A DNA stretch of 30,098 nt from Armatimonadota bacterium (GCA_023392285.1 JAEVZK010000158.1:1-30098); one strand, 5' to 3'; positions 7,469-15,569 are shown, counted from the first letter of the stretch. Translations and numbers: made by a program. Notes: generated by a model from the sequence alone, not told the origin.

Positions 7469-8947
7469 CTAAAGGTTGTAAATTTCGGTGTACTTCTTCT
7501 TGAGGCCAGCCACATAATCCTCGGCGCCCATGGGTTTCCCAGTCACCCTAAGAATGAGATCGCGCGGCGTGTACTTCCGGCCCTGACTGTAAATGTTCTT
7601 CTGCAGCCAAGCAAGGATGGGTTCGAACTCTCCCTTTTCCATCAAAGCGGAGGTATCGCCGACCTCTGACTCCAGCTTGTTCCAGATCTGGTAGCTGAGA
7701 AGATTGCCCATCGAGTAGGTCGGGAAGTAGCCGATCGAACCCATGGACCAGTGAACGTCCTGCAAGCAACCCTCTGAATCGTTGCTTGGACGAATCCCGA
7801 GATACGTCTCGTACTTGTGGTTCCAGGCTTCTGGCATATCCTTGACCGCCAGCTTGCCGGTTAAGATGTCGCACTCGATTTCGAATCGCACCAGCACGTG
7901 AAGGTTATAAGTAACCTCGTCAGCTTCGACTCGAATCAGCGAGGGCTTCACCTTATTGATGGCGCGAGACCAAGAGTTCAGGTCGAAAGAAGACAGTTCG
8001 GGGAAACTCTCCTGCAGCGCTGGCAAATACCTAGACCAGAAACTCTTGCTCCGCCCAACGATATTTTCCCAAGTTCGACTTTGACTCTCGTGGACTCCTA
8101 AAGAGACTCCTCCGGCAAGCGGCGTGCGATCCCAAGCCGCGGGTGAGCCCTGCTCGTACATGCCGTGTCCCGCCTCATGCAAGGAGCCAAAAATCGCCGA
8201 CCCGATGTAGTCCTTATAGCGAGTGGTCAGGCGAACGTCTCCCACCGACCATCCGGTGCAGAACGGATGCGGAGCGGTGTCCTGCCGACCCCGATTAAAA
8301 TCGAACCCGATTTGAGTCACCAGCATTTCGGTAAACGATTTCTGCTTGGCCTCATCCCAATCACCATACAGCTTTGAGTCGTCGATCTCAGGAGCCTCGC
8401 TGATCTTCTGAACCAGTTCCACCGTGGGTGCCTTGAGATCTTCAAACATCTTTCGAACGTCGGCCGCCGTTGCGCCTTCCTCGTACAAGTCGAGCAGAGC
8501 ATCGTAAATGTGGTCCTTGTATCCAAGGTGCTCGGCTTCTTCTCGAGCAATCTCAAACATCCGCTCCAACGTCGGCACAAAGCCTTTAAAGTCGTTGTTG
8601 GCGCGGGCTTTCACCCAGTCTTCGTGAGCAATCGCCGAAAGCCGCGTCTTCTCCGCTACCAACTTGGTGGGGATTTTTGTGGCCAGACTAAGATCTCGAC
8701 GGGTGACCCGCAGCATCGCCGCCTGATCCTCATCGTCGGCTCGCGCCTTGTCCAAAAGCTTTTGGGTCTCGTCACCCGTGAAAAGTTCATGGGCCATCTT
8801 GCTGAGAATGCCCATATGTTCGGCTCGTGCTCCGGCGCCGCCTTCTGGCATGTAAGTCTGCTGGTCCCAATCCATCATGGCGATTGCCGCATTGAGCGCA
8901 TTTACGCTGTCGAGCCGGCTCTTGAGAGCGTCGAATTCAGGTGACAT
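7469..8947 (-). CDS. M32-family metallocarboxypeptidase (carboxypeptidase Taq type)
   Basis: A 492-residue cytoplasmic zinc carboxypeptidase that removes C-terminal amino acids from peptides. The active-site HEAGH is at residues 257-261 (H257, E258, H261) and the third metal ligand is Glu287 in GVHESQSRTWEN. The spacing of 30 residues from the first His matches the M32 family. Other family signatures are visible: YKDYIGSAIFGSLHEAGHGMYEQG around the active site and the C-terminal EGCLQDVHWSMGSIGYFPTYSMGN segment. The protein is mostly helical and full length. It starts at ATG 8947 with only a weak Shine-Dalgarno. It is the first gene of a two-gene unit with alr (3 nt apart); a functional link could be peptide recycling, but this is inference. 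Confidence 0.96.
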   Translation of the reverse strand: MSPEFDALKSRLDSVNALNAAIAMMDWDQQTYMPEGGAGARAEHMGILSKMAHELFTGDETQKLLDKARADDEDQAAMLRVTRRDLSLATKIPTKLVAEKTRLSAIAHEDWVKARANNDFKGFVPTLERMFEIAREEAEHLGYKDHIYDALLDLYEEGATAADVRKMFEDLKAPTVELVQKISEAPEIDDSKLYGDWDEAKQKSFTEMLVTQIGFDFNRGRQDTAPHPFCTGWSVGDVRLTTRYKDYIGSAIFGSLHEAGHGMYEQGSPAAWDRTPLAGGVSLGVHESQSRTWENIVGRSKSFWSRYLPALQESFPELSSFDLNSWSRAINKVKPSLIRVEADEVTYNLHVLVRFEIECDILTGKLAVKDMPEAWNHKYETYLGIRPSNDSEGCLQDVHWSMGSIGYFPTYSMGNLLSYQIWNKLESEVGDTSALMEKGEFEPILAWLQKNIYSQGRKYTPRDLILRVTGKPMGAEDYVAGLKKKYTEIYNL

Positions 8948-9093
8948 TGCAGGATTCTACCGCTCGGGCAAAGTGCCGGTTCCCACCACCCTCAATGTTC
9001 ATTTCCCATAAAAGGGTGAAGAGGCTTTTGATGATCGAAATAGCAACCCTTGGCATTAAAAAGTATGAATGCTGTCACATAATATAAAGTGTA

Positions 9094-9118
9094 AGGTCGG
9101 AAGAGCTCCGGTCGACCT
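9094..9118 (+). repeat. Inverted repeat 1 in the leader of the HDOD gene
   Basis: AGGTCG (9094-9099) and CGACCT (9113-9118) are perfect 6-bp arms around a 13-nt loop. The right arm overlaps the 8-bp palindrome GGTCGACC (9110-9117). It is the first of three inverted repeats in the M32/HDOD divergent region. It may be an RNA hairpin or an operator. Confidence 0.4.
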
Positions 9119-9152
9119 CGAAATCGCCGGTAACCAGCCTAGCTCATTCCTT

Positions 9153-9181
9153 GGGGCGACTGGTCTGAAAGCCATCGCCCC
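9153..9181 (+). repeat. Inverted repeat 2 in the leader of the HDOD gene
   Basis: GGGGCGA (9153-9159) pairs perfectly with TCGCCCC (9175-9181). Inside, after one bulged C, TGG (9161-9163) pairs with CCA (9172-9174) around an 8-nt loop. TCGCC at 9124-9128 could compete for GGCGA, so an alternative fold is possible. No gene ends nearby, so a terminator for an upstream gene is not a natural explanation. Confidence 0.5.
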
Positions 9182-9190
9182 GCCTCCGTG

Positions 9191-9214
9191 TTGTCACAGC
9201 CTTGCTGTTGACAA
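9191..9214 (+). repeat. Inverted repeat 3, overlapping a TTGACA box, 25 bp before the HDOD start
   Basis: TTGTCACAGC (9191-9200) pairs with GCTGTTGACAA (9204-9214) with a single bulged T and a 3-nt loop, a near-perfect 10-bp stem. The right arm contains TTGACA (9208-9213), a consensus -35 hexamer, but the best -10-like match after it (TACGAT, 9228-9233) is only 14 nt away. This may be an operator over a promoter, or an RNA hairpin just upstream of the start codon. Confidence 0.5.
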
Positions 9215-9239
9215 ATATTACTGTACTTACGATGGATAG

Positions 9240-10133
9240 ATGTCAGAATTAGATTTTGAGCGACTCCAGTTGATGTTCCGCCGGACAGGAAGCCTGCCCG
9301 TCCTACCAAAAACCTGCTTGGATTTAGTGAGAGCGATCGACCGGGAAAACCCATCTTCTTCAGAGCTCGAACGGATCGTGGTCTCAGATCCAGCGCTCAC
9401 GGCGGAGTTGATTCGATCTGCTATGACCTCTCCCTATTCATCCCCCGTTGGCGTGGACACATCGGTTCGACAATTGATCATGATCATCGGTCTCAAGCGC
9501 CTCAGGATGATGGCCCTTGGCCTTGCTGCCCGACGCATGAGCGGCATCAAAAGCGAGTCTCAGTTCTTCGATCTTAGAGATTATAAATTCCGCAGTTTCG
9601 TGACGGCCAATCTCGCGAGATTCATCCATGCGCGTTTGCGCCATTCCGTACCGCCGCTTGATTTTGAATGGAGCAACGACGAGGTGTTCGGAGCTGCCTC
9701 TCTTTCGTTCCTTCCCCACCTTCTCATGGCACATGCATTGCCTCGAGTTTACGATCGCACGTACAACTTGGCCAAGCTCTTAAGCTCCTCATTCGAGGAA
9801 GCATTCTTCAGACAATACGGTGGATCGTTGTACGCCCTTGGAGCTTGCGCCTTGGAATCCTGGCGTTTTCCCGAACTCTTCAGCGTATCGCAACGCTATA
9901 TGTTAGATCCGATCGGCCACTCGGAGCAGGCCCGCGGACTCGCGTGCATCCGCGTCGCACAGGTGGCGACCGGAAAGGACCTCATGAGAGGCTCGGTCGC
10001 GTTTACGCCCTCTGCCGCCGACGCTCTCACCCGCGATTTATGTCCTGTCGCTGAAGAAGAAGTGGAAATTGCGATGCAGCATGTCTGGGACTCCTTAGAA
10101 GATCCCGAAGAAAGTCATCTCGTCGCCAGTTAG
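9240..10133 (+). CDS. HDOD-domain signalling protein
   Basis: A 297-residue cytoplasmic protein whose first ~200 residues match the HDOD domain. It opens with the characteristic LPVLPKTCLDLVRAI and continues with SSELERIVVSDPALTAELIRSA and the segment SVRQLIMIIGLKRLRMMALGLA typical of the family. HDOD proteins are relatives of HD-GYP phosphodiesterases that lack the metal-binding residues, and they act in signalling and regulation rather than as known enzymes. No receiver, GGDEF or EAL domain is fused here. The C-terminal ~100 residues are helical and acidic. The ATG at 9240 has only a weak GGAT upstream. The 5' region is unusually structured (three inverted repeats at 9094-9214). The 3' end is 5 bp from the convergent 184-aa gene. 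Confidence 0.88.
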   Translation: MSELDFERLQLMFRRTGSLPVLPKTCLDLVRAIDRENPSSSELERIVVSDPALTAELIRSAMTSPYSSPVGVDTSVRQLIMIIGLKRLRMMALGLAARRMSGIKSESQFFDLRDYKFRSFVTANLARFIHARLRHSVPPLDFEWSNDEVFGAASLSFLPHLLMAHALPRVYDRTYNLAKLLSSSFEEAFFRQYGGSLYALGACALESWRFPELFSVSQRYMLDPIGHSEQARGLACIRVAQVATGKDLMRGSVAFTPSAADALTRDLCPVAEEEVEIAMQHVWDSLEDPEESHLVAS

Positions 10134-10138
10134 CGCTC

Positions 10139-10693
10139 CTAAAACAGTTCTGCCCCCATCGCCCGCTCTACGGTTTCAACGTAGACACCGATCCGGCTTC
10201 CTGGAGGTAGCTCGTCATCGTCGAGCACCACTCCCGGAGCGAATTCCGTATAGGGCTTCGGAGGCGGGAGTATTGCCTGCTGAAAGAAGCGACGAGTAAT
10301 AGTTTCGCCCGGCAGCGGAATCCAACTATCGGCATGCTCCGGATTGAGAAAATACACCGGATCAAACGCCTCCCAGCCTTCCACACCGTATCGTTCGATC
10401 CACGTAGCCACCAATACCCCTCCCTTCATTTCCTGAACCATTCGATAGTAAGGCGTCAGCAGCCAGAGCGCGCACCACGCGATTTGTGCCGGATCGTCAT
10501 AGTGGGTGTGCCAGCGCTCCGCGGAGATCATCGCTTCCCCGCCTTGGTTGTACACCGTGATAGAAAATCCGTCTTCCACCGCAGGCACGATTTTCAGCGA
10601 ACTCTCGCGTGCTTGCACTTCCACCGGAAACCCTTCGTAATAACCGAGCAGCCGCTGAGTCTGCGCGAGTGCTTCTTCGCCGATCGAACTCAC
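10139..10693 (-). CDS. Hypothetical protein (184 aa)
   Basis: I do not recognise the family. The protein is acidic, soluble and unusually rich in Trp, Tyr, Phe and Pro. It has an N-terminal segment with beta character (GFPVEVQARESSLKIVPAVEDGFSITVYN), a helical middle (DDPAQIAWCALWLLTPYYRMVQEM) and a Pro-rich acidic C-terminus (LPPPKPYTEFAPGVVLDDDELPPGSR). No signal peptide or TM is seen. The start is GTG at 10693, supported by GGAG 7 nt upstream. It stands alone: convergent with the HDOD gene and divergent from the L,D-transpeptidase unit. The intact, well-initiated frame argues for a real gene. Confidence 0.75.
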   Translation of the reverse strand: MSSIGEEALAQTQRLLGYYEGFPVEVQARESSLKIVPAVEDGFSITVYNQGGEAMISAERWHTHYDDPAQIAWCALWLLTPYYRMVQEMKGGVLVATWIERYGVEGWEAFDPVYFLNPEHADSWIPLPGETITRRFFQQAILPPPKPYTEFAPGVVLDDDELPPGSRIGVYVETVERAMGAELF

Positions 10694-10794
10694 CTACAAG
10701 CTCCGTTGACCGTTAACCTAAGCTGACTGTTTCGCACGGATCGTTTTACCCGGTCTAACCTTCATTGGCACCGTTGAAGGAATACACTGGAGTC

Positions 10795-11487
10795 ATGTTC
10801 TTGGCTCCAGTTCCAGCGGCCCCGACCAACGCGATAGCCGCCGTGACTTTTGCTGCCGATCCTGGAGAAATCTACTTTCCGGCAAGGCAAGTCGCCAAGG
10901 CTCTGGCGATTCCGCTCCAATACGATGTCGCTCTCGACCTGATGACCGTAGGCGGACGCACCCTCGATCCATTCTCAAGGAAACTGTCGGACGGGACATA
11001 CCTGATCTCCTCCAAAGAATTGAAACGCCTCGGGGTTGCCTTTAAGGGAGGTTCGGCAACTTGGCATGGAGCGAGCGCCATCTACGCGGCCGGCAAGAAG
11101 CGTGTCTTGGTCGATTTAAAGTCTCAAGAGCTGTGGGCTTGGCAAGGATCGTTGCTTGTTTATCGTTGGGACGTGAGCACTGGCCGTGAAGGCAAGCAAA
11201 CCCCAAATGGGCGCTTCAAAGCAGATAAAAAGGAGGACATGCACATCAGCTCGATTTATGGTTCTCCTATGCCATTCAGCGTCCACCTTGTTGGCAATAT
11301 TTTTATCCATGGTTCTACGCTGATCGGATCGACTCCGGGATCGCATGGCTGCATCCGCTTGCCGATCATGACAACCAGGAATGTCGCAGAGGAGTTCTAC
11401 AACTGGATCGATCTCGGAACACCCGTGGAGGTCACCGGATCGTTTAAGTTCGATCAAGAACCTGCCAAAACGGGTGCCGGCCTTTGA
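10795..11487 (+). CDS. L,D-transpeptidase (YkuD) with stalk-like N-terminal domain
   Basis: With ATG at 10795 the protein has 230 residues; an in-frame TTG at 10765 would add ten. The C-terminal YkuD domain starts near KRVLVDLKSQELWAWQGSLLVY and contains the catalytic motif: His172 (IHGSTLIG) and SHGCIR with nucleophile Cys186. Such enzymes form 3-3 peptidoglycan cross-links or anchor proteins to the wall, working outside the inner membrane. The N-terminal ~60 residues (YFPARQVAKALAIPLQYD, then MTVGGRTLDP) resemble the copper-amine-oxidase-N 'stalk' domain often fused to envelope enzymes. The N-terminal export signal is short and weak (MFLAPVPAAPTNAIAAVTFAAD). AAGGA and GGAG precede the ATG. 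The stop overlaps the next start by 4 bp, so the two form an operon. Confidence 0.92.
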   Translation: MFLAPVPAAPTNAIAAVTFAADPGEIYFPARQVAKALAIPLQYDVALDLMTVGGRTLDPFSRKLSDGTYLISSKELKRLGVAFKGGSATWHGASAIYAAGKKRVLVDLKSQELWAWQGSLLVYRWDVSTGREGKQTPNGRFKADKKEDMHISSIYGSPMPFSVHLVGNIFIHGSTLIGSTPGSHGCIRLPIMTTRNVAEEFYNWIDLGTPVEVTGSFKFDQEPAKTGAGL

Positions 11488-12122
11488 CCACCCCGATGAA
11501 AATCGAGACCCAATTTGGAGTCGTGTCGGCGGAAATCACTGGCGACGGAGAAGACCTCTTTCTCCTCGCTCCTGGCGCAGGCTCGAATTACCAGAGCGCT
11601 GGAATCATGGGTCTGGCAAAACTGCTGGACCGATTTGGCCGAGTGCTCCGATTCAACTTTCCCTATAGAGAAAACGGACGTTCCTTCCCCGATCCCATGT
11701 CCAAGCTGGTGCCATTCTTCCGCGAGGTTGCCGATTTCGCTAAATCAAATGAATCGCCCAGGCGACTCTTCATCGGCGGTCACTCCATGGGCGGCCGCGC
11801 GGCTTCCATGCTTGCCGCGGAGCACTATGCCGCGGACGGCCTCATCCTGTTTTCTTATCCGCTTCATCCTCCTGCGAAGCCGGACCAGCTGCGAACCGCG
11901 CATTTAGATCAAATTCAATTGCCGGTGTTAACTTTCTCCGGCACCGAAGACGAGTTTTGCACCCTCGATGTCTTGGCGAAGTTCGCCGGTCCCAACTGGA
12001 AGTTGGTCGCTATCGAGGGCGGAGATCATAGCCTGAAAGTGAAGAAGGCAAGCGGGAGATCGAACAAGGATGTTTCCGCAGAGCTTGCTACCAACCTGGA
12101 GAACTGGCTCGCATCACTGTAG
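11484..12122 (+). CDS. Alpha/beta-hydrolase of the Tex30/KANL3 type
   Basis: A compact 212-residue alpha/beta hydrolase without a lid domain. The nucleophile elbow is GGHSMGG (Ser101), the acid is Asp156 (FSGTEDEF) and the histidine is His182 (GGDHSLK), so the triad is complete. The oxyanion-side motif APGAGSN (29-35) and the FNFPY and FSYPLHPP segments are typical of the Tex30/KANL3-like (dienelactone-hydrolase-related) group. The natural substrate is unknown. Start TTG at 11484 overlaps the transpeptidase stop (TTGA), indicating translational coupling; ATG at 11496 is the alternative. No signal peptide is present, so it is cytoplasmic. The 3' end overlaps the convergent folC by 9 bp. Confidence 0.9.
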   Translation: MTTPMKIETQFGVVSAEITGDGEDLFLLAPGAGSNYQSAGIMGLAKLLDRFGRVLRFNFPYRENGRSFPDPMSKLVPFFREVADFAKSNESPRRLFIGGHSMGGRAASMLAAEHYAADGLILFSYPLHPPAKPDQLRTAHLDQIQLPVLTFSGTEDEFCTLDVLAKFAGPNWKLVAIEGGDHSLKVKKASGRSNKDVSAELATNLENWLASL

Positions 12123-13397
12123 GGTACGGCCAACTTCTCCGACCAGATAGAAGGAGCCCGTGACCAAGACGAACTCGTCATCTCCGCAGTCTCTTAGGGC
12201 TGCTTGGAATGCGGCGCTCGCGTGCTCGAATTCGAGAGTCGGAATCCCGGCTGCGCGGGTGAACGCGGCAAGATCTTCTGGCATTTGGGTTCGAGCATAA
12301 TCAATCGCCGTCACGTATGCAGCCCCCAGCCAACCGGCCAAGGGCCGCAAGAAATTCTCGGCAGAGTGGCCATGCACCATGCCAAGCACAATTCGGCCCC
12401 TCCTACCCCGATAATAATGCTCCAGAGTTTGAGCAAGGACTTCGGCGGCCTCCGCGTTGTGGGCACCGTCGAAAATCACAGCCTTGCCGCCGATGCGCCT
12501 CTCCTCAAAGCGACCCGGAATGGAGGCTCTTTCGACGCCATCAGTCAATCCCTTCAGCGTCCGGGTCGCTCCCGCTGCATCGATGGCAGCAACGGCAAGC
12601 GCCATGTTCAGCGGTTGAGCCACTCCCTTGATTCCCGGAATTAATCCTTCATGCGTCGCGACCGGTGTCTTAACCGTGAATCCCACCGCTCCCATATCTT
12701 CGATAACGATCTCGCGACCCGTCCGCCAAATAGGTGCGCCGTTCGCATCGGCGACCTCCTCCACAACCGCCAAGGCTTCATGAGGCAGCTCACCAACCAT
12801 GACGGGAACACCCGGTTTGATGATCCCCGCCTTCTCTCTCGCAATCGCGGCATAGGAATGGCCGAGGATATCCACATGATCTAGTCCAATCGAGACGATA
12901 ATCGACACGTGCGGCGTGACGATGTTCGTCGCATCCAACCGCCCTCCAAGGCCCACCTCGAGGGCGACCCATTCGCATTTGAGCCGCTTGTAAAACAGGA
13001 AGGCCATGGCGGTTTTGAACTCGAATTCACTGATGCCGTCAAAGTCCGTTTCAGAAAACTCTTCGGCTACTGGCTGAAGCATCGCCGTCAATCCGGCAAA
13101 GATCTTTTCGGGAATAAGCTCCCGACCCAGCTGAATGCGTTCTCGCGGATCATAGACGTAGGGGCTGAAGAAAGATCCCACCCGGTAGCCGCTCTCGTGG
13201 AGGATGCTTTGGAGATATGCGGTAACGCTCCCTTTGCCGTTGGTGCCGGCGACATGGATAAATTGAGGGCCACCAGGAGTTCCGAGCGCGTCATCGAGTC
13301 CGGCGCGACGGGCGAACTCTTGCATTCGATCAAGTCCGAGACGCCACCCTCGCGGAGCGAGCGAAGCAATGTAGGCAAGGGCGTCCCTGTATTCCAT
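12114..13397 (-). CDS. folC: Bifunctional folylpolyglutamate synthase / dihydrofolate synthase
   Basis: An ATP-dependent ligase of the Mur superfamily that adds L-glutamate to dihydropteroate and to reduced folates in the cytoplasm. The P-loop is HVAGTNGKGSVTAYL (GTNGKGS at 51-57), followed by the FolC signatures SFFSPYVYDPRERIQ and VALEVGLGGRLDATN. The SIGLDHVDILG segment and the C-terminal-domain motif FDGAHNAEA are also present. Length 427 aa is normal for FolC. ATG at 13397 has no clear ribosome-binding site. It is a single-gene unit divergent from the AKR-like gene (58 bp between starts, containing the 10-bp palindrome CGACCGGTCG at 13426-13435). Confidence 0.96.
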   Translation of the reverse strand: MEYRDALAYIASLAPRGWRLGLDRMQEFARRAGLDDALGTPGGPQFIHVAGTNGKGSVTAYLQSILHESGYRVGSFFSPYVYDPRERIQLGRELIPEKIFAGLTAMLQPVAEEFSETDFDGISEFEFKTAMAFLFYKRLKCEWVALEVGLGGRLDATNIVTPHVSIIVSIGLDHVDILGHSYAAIAREKAGIIKPGVPVMVGELPHEALAVVEEVADANGAPIWRTGREIVIEDMGAVGFTVKTPVATHEGLIPGIKGVAQPLNMALAVAAIDAAGATRTLKGLTDGVERASIPGRFEERRIGGKAVIFDGAHNAEAAEVLAQTLEHYYRGRRGRIVLGMVHGHSAENFLRPLAGWLGAAYVTAIDYARTQMPEDLAAFTRAAGIPTLEFEHASAAFQAALRDCGDDEFVLVTGSFYLVGEVGRTLQ

Positions 13398-13455
13398 TAC
13401 AGTCCGAGACCGATTATGGCGCGTGCGACCGGTCGTCTGCTGGTACGATTGAGCA

Positions 13456-14022
13456 GTGGCGGCGACTTCCGATGCGCGACCTCCTTTGATCCTGCCGCAG
13501 CGCTGGTTGCGCCTTTCTCTGCCCGCCCATCTCCCTTCGCAGATGGATCAGACCGTGCTCGACATCACCAGTAGTCCTGTCTACTTTGGCGAACGTCTTC
13601 GCGGAAGTTCATTCTTGCTTGCCTCTGAAGTGGGGGCGGATCTCCGCCACGCTCTCACCGAGGCACAGGCGGCTACATTCATCGAGGCCGACATTCTCGC
13701 GACTCTTTCGGCGCTTGGCAGACCGCAGATCGATGTCTTGATTCTTCGGCTCAGCTATGATATCGAAAAACCGCAGTTAACCGGCGCAATGAACGCACTC
13801 CATTTTGCCCGGCAGGACGGACACGCAAGAGCTATCGCTCTGGATGTGCGTGAGTGGCGGACAAAAGACGTCGAGTTTCTGCTTCAGTCAGGCATCGACG
13901 CCATTCTCGTCGATTCCGAGGACCGATTCTTAATCGAAGCTGCAGGTCGCCGACACATTACCGCCATCTCATCCGTTGAAGGCGAGCAGAAGAAGCCGGC
14001 GGGTTCGGGAGCCTCTGGGTGA
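13456..14022 (+). CDS. Degenerate aldo/keto-reductase-like protein, first gene of coupled trio
   Basis: A 188-residue protein with no confident family match, but its order of motifs follows an aldo/keto reductase: LDITSSPVYFGERLRG (compare the family's DTAxxYGxSExxLGxxL), SSFLLASEVG (compare VVIATKVG), ILATLSALGRPQIDVLIL (compare SLxRLGTDYIDLLLLH) and DGHARAIALDVREW (compare GKIRAIGVSN). At the positions of the catalytic Lys and His there are Glu58 and Arg98. Asp36 and Tyr43 may correspond to the other two catalytic residues. The barrel's first strands and its NADPH-binding C-terminal part are missing. It is therefore probably a non-catalytic derivative. Start GTG 13456 is weakly supported; ATG 13543 is the alternative. 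The stop overlaps the next gene by 4 bp (GTGA). Confidence 0.7.
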   Translation: MAATSDARPPLILPQRWLRLSLPAHLPSQMDQTVLDITSSPVYFGERLRGSSFLLASEVGADLRHALTEAQAATFIEADILATLSALGRPQIDVLILRLSYDIEKPQLTGAMNALHFARQDGHARAIALDVREWRTKDVEFLLQSGIDAILVDSEDRFLIEAAGRRHITAISSVEGEQKKPAGSGASG

Positions 14023-14288
14023 ACGCCGACCAGTTCGAGATTTTCCTCTCTGGTGCGGCAGCGGCGGCAGCCGTAGGGGCGCTCATCAACCTTTCCCGGC
14101 TGAAGTCGCGTGGGGCCTCGGCGATTCTTCTCGCGAGCGCTCTCCTTTGCTTCTCAGGCCTTTGCCTCCTGCTGAAGGCCCATGCCTCCCAAGCCGCTAC
14201 AACGGGTCTCGGAGCGGTCATGGTCGCTCTGCTCATCGCTGACGTGGTCGTGCGGGCAAAGAATCCCGGATCAGGTGGATCGCGATGA
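14019..14288 (+). CDS. Small three-TM membrane protein (89 aa)
   Basis: I do not recognise a family. Three hydrophobic segments are visible at about 8-26 (Ala-rich), 33-52 (AILLASALLCFSGLCLLL) and 61-79 (TTGLGAVMVALLIADVVV), with short charged loops and a Gly/Ser/basic C-terminus (RAKNPGSGGSR). It is thus an inner-membrane mini-protein. The GTG start has GGGAG 7 nt upstream and overlaps the preceding stop by 4 bp; its own stop overlaps the following ATG by 4 bp. The three genes are therefore tightly coupled and probably work together, the membrane protein perhaps anchoring or assisting the flavoenzyme (inference). Confidence 0.75.
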   Translation: MNADQFEIFLSGAAAAAAVGALINLSRLKSRGASAILLASALLCFSGLCLLLKAHASQAATTGLGAVMVALLIADVVVRAKNPGSGGSR

Positions 14289-15568
14289 AAGTAGCGGTCA
14301 TCGGCCTGGGAATTTCAGGATTGCGCACGGCTCTCCTGCTGGAGAAGTATGGCTGCCAGGTCGAGGCCTACGAGGCGAGGGGACGTCCCGGTGGACGGTT
14401 ACACACGATCGACGAAGGCGGCGGAGCAGTTTACGAGGCGGGTGGAGAATGGATCGACAGCGATCACGTTCGCACTCTGCGCCTGCTAGAGGATTTTGAC
14501 TTCCAGCCCCTCCATCGAAAGACTTGGCCGAAGCGCGTGGTCTTTCGAGGCCATCAGCGAAACGAAGTCGACCTTTGGAATGATGCGTTGGAGGATGACC
14601 TTCGAGTCGAAGCGGCTGCCAAGGAACTCTGCCGCAATCTCAGCGACATACCCTGGGAGAATCAGGATTACGAAGAACTAGATGGTCGAACGCTTGACGA
14701 TTTTGTGCGAGAACACACCCAGTCCGATCGAGGGCTTTGGTGGGTGTCGGCCAAGTTGAGGAGCGACGAGGGAGACGACCTCGACCGAGTTGGACTGCTT
14801 GGCTGGCTTGCCGGGTGGCGGCACTACTTGGATCGGGAGGGCGACGAAATGAGCGCATTTCGGGTCGTAGGAGGATGGCGAGCCCTATGTGAGGCGATGC
14901 TCTCCACCCTAAAAGGACCGGCCGAATTCGCATCCGTACTTGCCAAGGTCCATCAAGACTCGAGCGGAGTGACGCTGACGTTCGAAGATGGGAGACAAAC
15001 GAAGGTAGATCGCGCCGTGCTGACTCTCCCTCCAACGTCGCTGGAAAGAATCGTTTTCGAGCCGCCGCTCACCTGCGAAAAGCGGTGTGCCATCGAAGCC
15101 AGCGAGCTTGGCCGCACGGCCAAGATCACCTGGGAATTCACCGAGCCGTGGTGGCACGATCAGGATTGGGGGGGCAGCATGCTTTGTGATACCGCCATTC
15201 AACAAACGTGGGATGGTGGATTGGGATCAGCCCACATTCTCACCGCCTACATCAACGGCCAAGATGCCGTCGATTGGCAGAAGAAAGGCGATCCCGTGCA
15301 TCCCGCGTTGTACGAACTCGCCCAAGTCTTTCCCGCAGCGGCGAAGACATTCAAGCGCGGCTGGTTCCACGATTGGGTAGCCGATCCCTTCTGCCGGGGT
15401 TCGTTCTCGCACTTGCCTCCCAACTACGTTCTGCAGTTTATGAAGGATATCGCTCCCCCGTACGGGCGGCTCCACTTCGCTGGCGAGCACACAGCATCGC
15501 TCACCGGCTTCATCGAGGGTGCGATCGAGAGCGCGGAACGCGTCGTGCCCGAAATCATCCGAGCCTAA
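14285..15568 (+). CDS. FAD-dependent amine oxidase-like protein
   Basis: A 427-residue flavoprotein of the monoamine-oxidase / polyamine-oxidase superfamily. The N-terminal Rossmann motif is VIGLGISGL (Gly7, Gly9, Gly12) with Glu30 at the end of strand 2, and is followed by the RPGGRLHT motif. Near the C-terminus RLHFAGEHTASLTGFIEGAIESAERV is the second FAD-binding signature. Lys280 in GRTAKITWEF matches the position of the conserved active-site lysine of MAO-like oxidases. The substrate cannot be read from the sequence; amines, amino acids or carotenoid-like compounds are used by relatives. ATG 14285 overlaps the previous gene's stop (ATGA) and has AGGTGGA about 5 nt upstream. No signal peptide is seen. 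The stop is 1 bp from the convergent propeller gene. Confidence 0.92.
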   Translation: MKVAVIGLGISGLRTALLLEKYGCQVEAYEARGRPGGRLHTIDEGGGAVYEAGGEWIDSDHVRTLRLLEDFDFQPLHRKTWPKRVVFRGHQRNEVDLWNDALEDDLRVEAAAKELCRNLSDIPWENQDYEELDGRTLDDFVREHTQSDRGLWWVSAKLRSDEGDDLDRVGLLGWLAGWRHYLDREGDEMSAFRVVGGWRALCEAMLSTLKGPAEFASVLAKVHQDSSGVTLTFEDGRQTKVDRAVLTLPPTSLERIVFEPPLTCEKRCAIEASELGRTAKITWEFTEPWWHDQDWGGSMLCDTAIQQTWDGGLGSAHILTAYINGQDAVDWQKKGDPVHPALYELAQVFPAAAKTFKRGWFHDWVADPFCRGSFSHLPPNYVLQFMKDIAPPYGRLHFAGEHTASLTGFIEGAIESAERVVPEIIRA

Positions 15569-15569
15569 G

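Noticed and set aside
9101..9118. Adjacent SacI-like and SalI-like hexamers (GAGCTC, GTCGAC) hinting at a vector polylinker
   Set aside because: No other vector sequence is present, flanks are continuous with the chromosome, and the hexamers are explained by the local inverted repeat.
9085..9239. Cyclic-di-GMP, cobalamin, SAM or TPP riboswitch in the HDOD leader
   Set aside because: None of the conserved core strings of these classes could be found, so only an unassigned structured leader is claimed.
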